A stretch of 64,000 nucleotides of DNA, taken from positions 1 through 64,000 of the forward strand of contig NZ_CP124855.1 of assembly GCF_030012525.1 (NCBI RefSeq). Direction: 5' to 3'. Shown piece by piece: positions 63,309 through 64,000 of the stretch. The DNA comes from Chryseobacterium gotjawalense. GTDB lineage: Bacteria > Bacteroidota > Bacteroidia > Flavobacteriales > Weeksellaceae. Every line of letters starts with the position of its first letter. Within the stretch, counting starts at the first letter, position 1. The notes below the pieces were generated by a model. It made no database searches, was not told where the DNA came from, and saw only the letters and a list, made by a program, of their open reading frames with translations. Both the position numbers and the translations under genes were made by a program.

Positions 63309-64000
63309 ATGAATAGACTAAAGTTGTTTACAATAATGGCGTTAAGTTCAACACTTATCCTGATGAGTTGCGGCAGTGGTGGCAACAGCAAGAAAGGTGG
63401 TGGTACAAAACGTTTTACAAGTAAAACCGGTTGGAAACCCAACGATCAAAAAGGTTGGTTCTTTACCGGAAAACAACAGAAACAAAAAGGCTGGCCAGGA
63501 ATGGTTTATGTGGAAGGCGGAACATTTACCATGGGCTTGGTGAAAGATGACGTGATGCATGACTGGAATAATACGCCAAAAAGAATGCAGGTGAGTTCTT
63601 TCTTCATCGGCGAAACAGAGATTACCAATTACGAATATAGAGAATATGTGACCTGGTTGAAATATGTTTTCCCTCCTTCTGACCCGAGTTTTAAAGAAAT
63701 TTATACAGGAGCACTTCCAGATACTTTGGTTTGGAATAATAAACTGTCCAGAAACGATTTTGCAGAAACTTATTTCCGTTCGCCAGAGTATGATTACTAT
63801 CCTGTAGTAGGTGTGTCTTGGTTGCAAGCTTCCAGATATTGTGATTGGTTAACAGATCGTGCCAATGAAAAAGCGTTGATGGAGCAAGGGGTTATTTCGA
63901 AAGATTTATACACCAACGATTCGAACAATCAAGGGGCAAGCGCCTTTAATTTAGATAAATTCAAAGGAAATGATCCAGAAATGGAAGCTTATATCAACAA
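63309..64000 (+). CDS. gldJ: Gliding-motility lipoprotein GldJ (partial, runs off window)
   Basis: GldJ is an outer-membrane lipoprotein needed for gliding and for stability of GldK/type IX components. Only the first 230 codons are in the window. The lipobox ends LILMSC (Cys21), followed by a Gly/Lys-rich linker and a formylglycine-generating-enzyme-like (SUMF) domain starting GMVYVEGGTFTMG at 64-76, then QVSSFFIGETEITNYEYREY and VVGVSWLQASRYCDWL. The divergent porU-porV neighbours match the locus in F. johnsoniae, which separates GldJ from its paralogue GldK. Confidence 0.94.
   Translation, partial: MNRLKLFTIMALSSTLILMSCGSGGNSKKGGGTKRFTSKTGWKPNDQKGWFFTGKQQKQKGWPGMVYVEGGTFTMGLVKDDVMHDWNNTPKRMQVSSFFIGETEITNYEYREYVTWLKYVFPPSDPSFKEIYTGALPDTLVWNNKLSRNDFAETYFRSPEYDYYPVVGVSWLQASRYCDWLTDRANEKALMEQGVISKDLYTNDSNNQGASAFNLDKFKGNDPEMEAYIN

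Overview
The window is one continuous stretch of a flavobacterial chromosome, most likely from the Weeksellaceae (Chryseobacterium, Kaistella or Epilithonimonas type). The base composition is AT-rich. Promoters follow the Bacteroidetes pattern (a -7 box TAnnTTTG, sometimes with TTG 20 nt upstream) and Shine-Dalgarno sequences are rare. Gene families restricted to the phylum are present: SusC/SusD, GLPGLI, DUF4290, and PorU/PorV/GldJ of gliding and type IX secretion. Base 1 is the first base of the dnaA start codon, so the replicon was probably linearised there and any origin upstream of dnaA is not visible.

Layout: 1-7.4 kb holds dnaA, a low-molecular-weight phosphatase, an RsmI-like methylase, small proteins, a methyltransferase and metG. 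From 7.8 to 22.5 kb lies a starch/maltodextrin utilisation locus: SusC and SusD (uptake), two related SusE/SusF lipoproteins (surface binding), a GH97 alpha-glucosidase with all three SusB catalytic glutamates, a catalytically dead REP-associated transposase-like gene between palindromes, a GLPGLI protein, a GH13 amylase, a SnoaL-fold protein and an SLC45-like sugar transporter. The likely flow is binding and import by SusC-F, periplasmic cleavage by GH13 and GH97, and cytoplasmic import by the MFS carrier. No regulator is encoded in the locus. At 22.6-23.8 kb a HigBA toxin-antitoxin pair sits between a 3' fragment of a DUF488 gene and an intact DUF488 gene.

From 25.1 to 31.4 kb runs a purine cluster (purM, purN, purH, purD, guaA) preceded by a short ORF with a terminator. 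From 31.5 to 55 kb there is mostly housekeeping: a UbiB-type kinase, a DEAD-box helicase, rpsO, an ssb-HRDC pair, hisS, tRNA-Ala(GGC), uvrA, a peroxiredoxin-thioredoxin operon, a heme-binding/DCC pair, DUF4290-murA and ahcY. MurA carries Asp instead of the usual catalytic Cys. The right end (55-64 kb) has an orphan phosphopantetheinyl transferase overlapping a FUSC membrane protein, then the type IX secretion genes porU-porV divergent from gldJ, which runs off the window.

The most unusual material is between genes: a predicted pseudoknotted RNA element on the minus strand at 50.5-50.7 kb, a 190-bp element with terminal inverted repeats and interleaved internal repeats at 34.8 kb, several long perfect palindromes, and a decayed gene at 41 kb. 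There is no prophage, intact insertion sequence, CRISPR array, or strong candidate for a wholly new multi-gene system.
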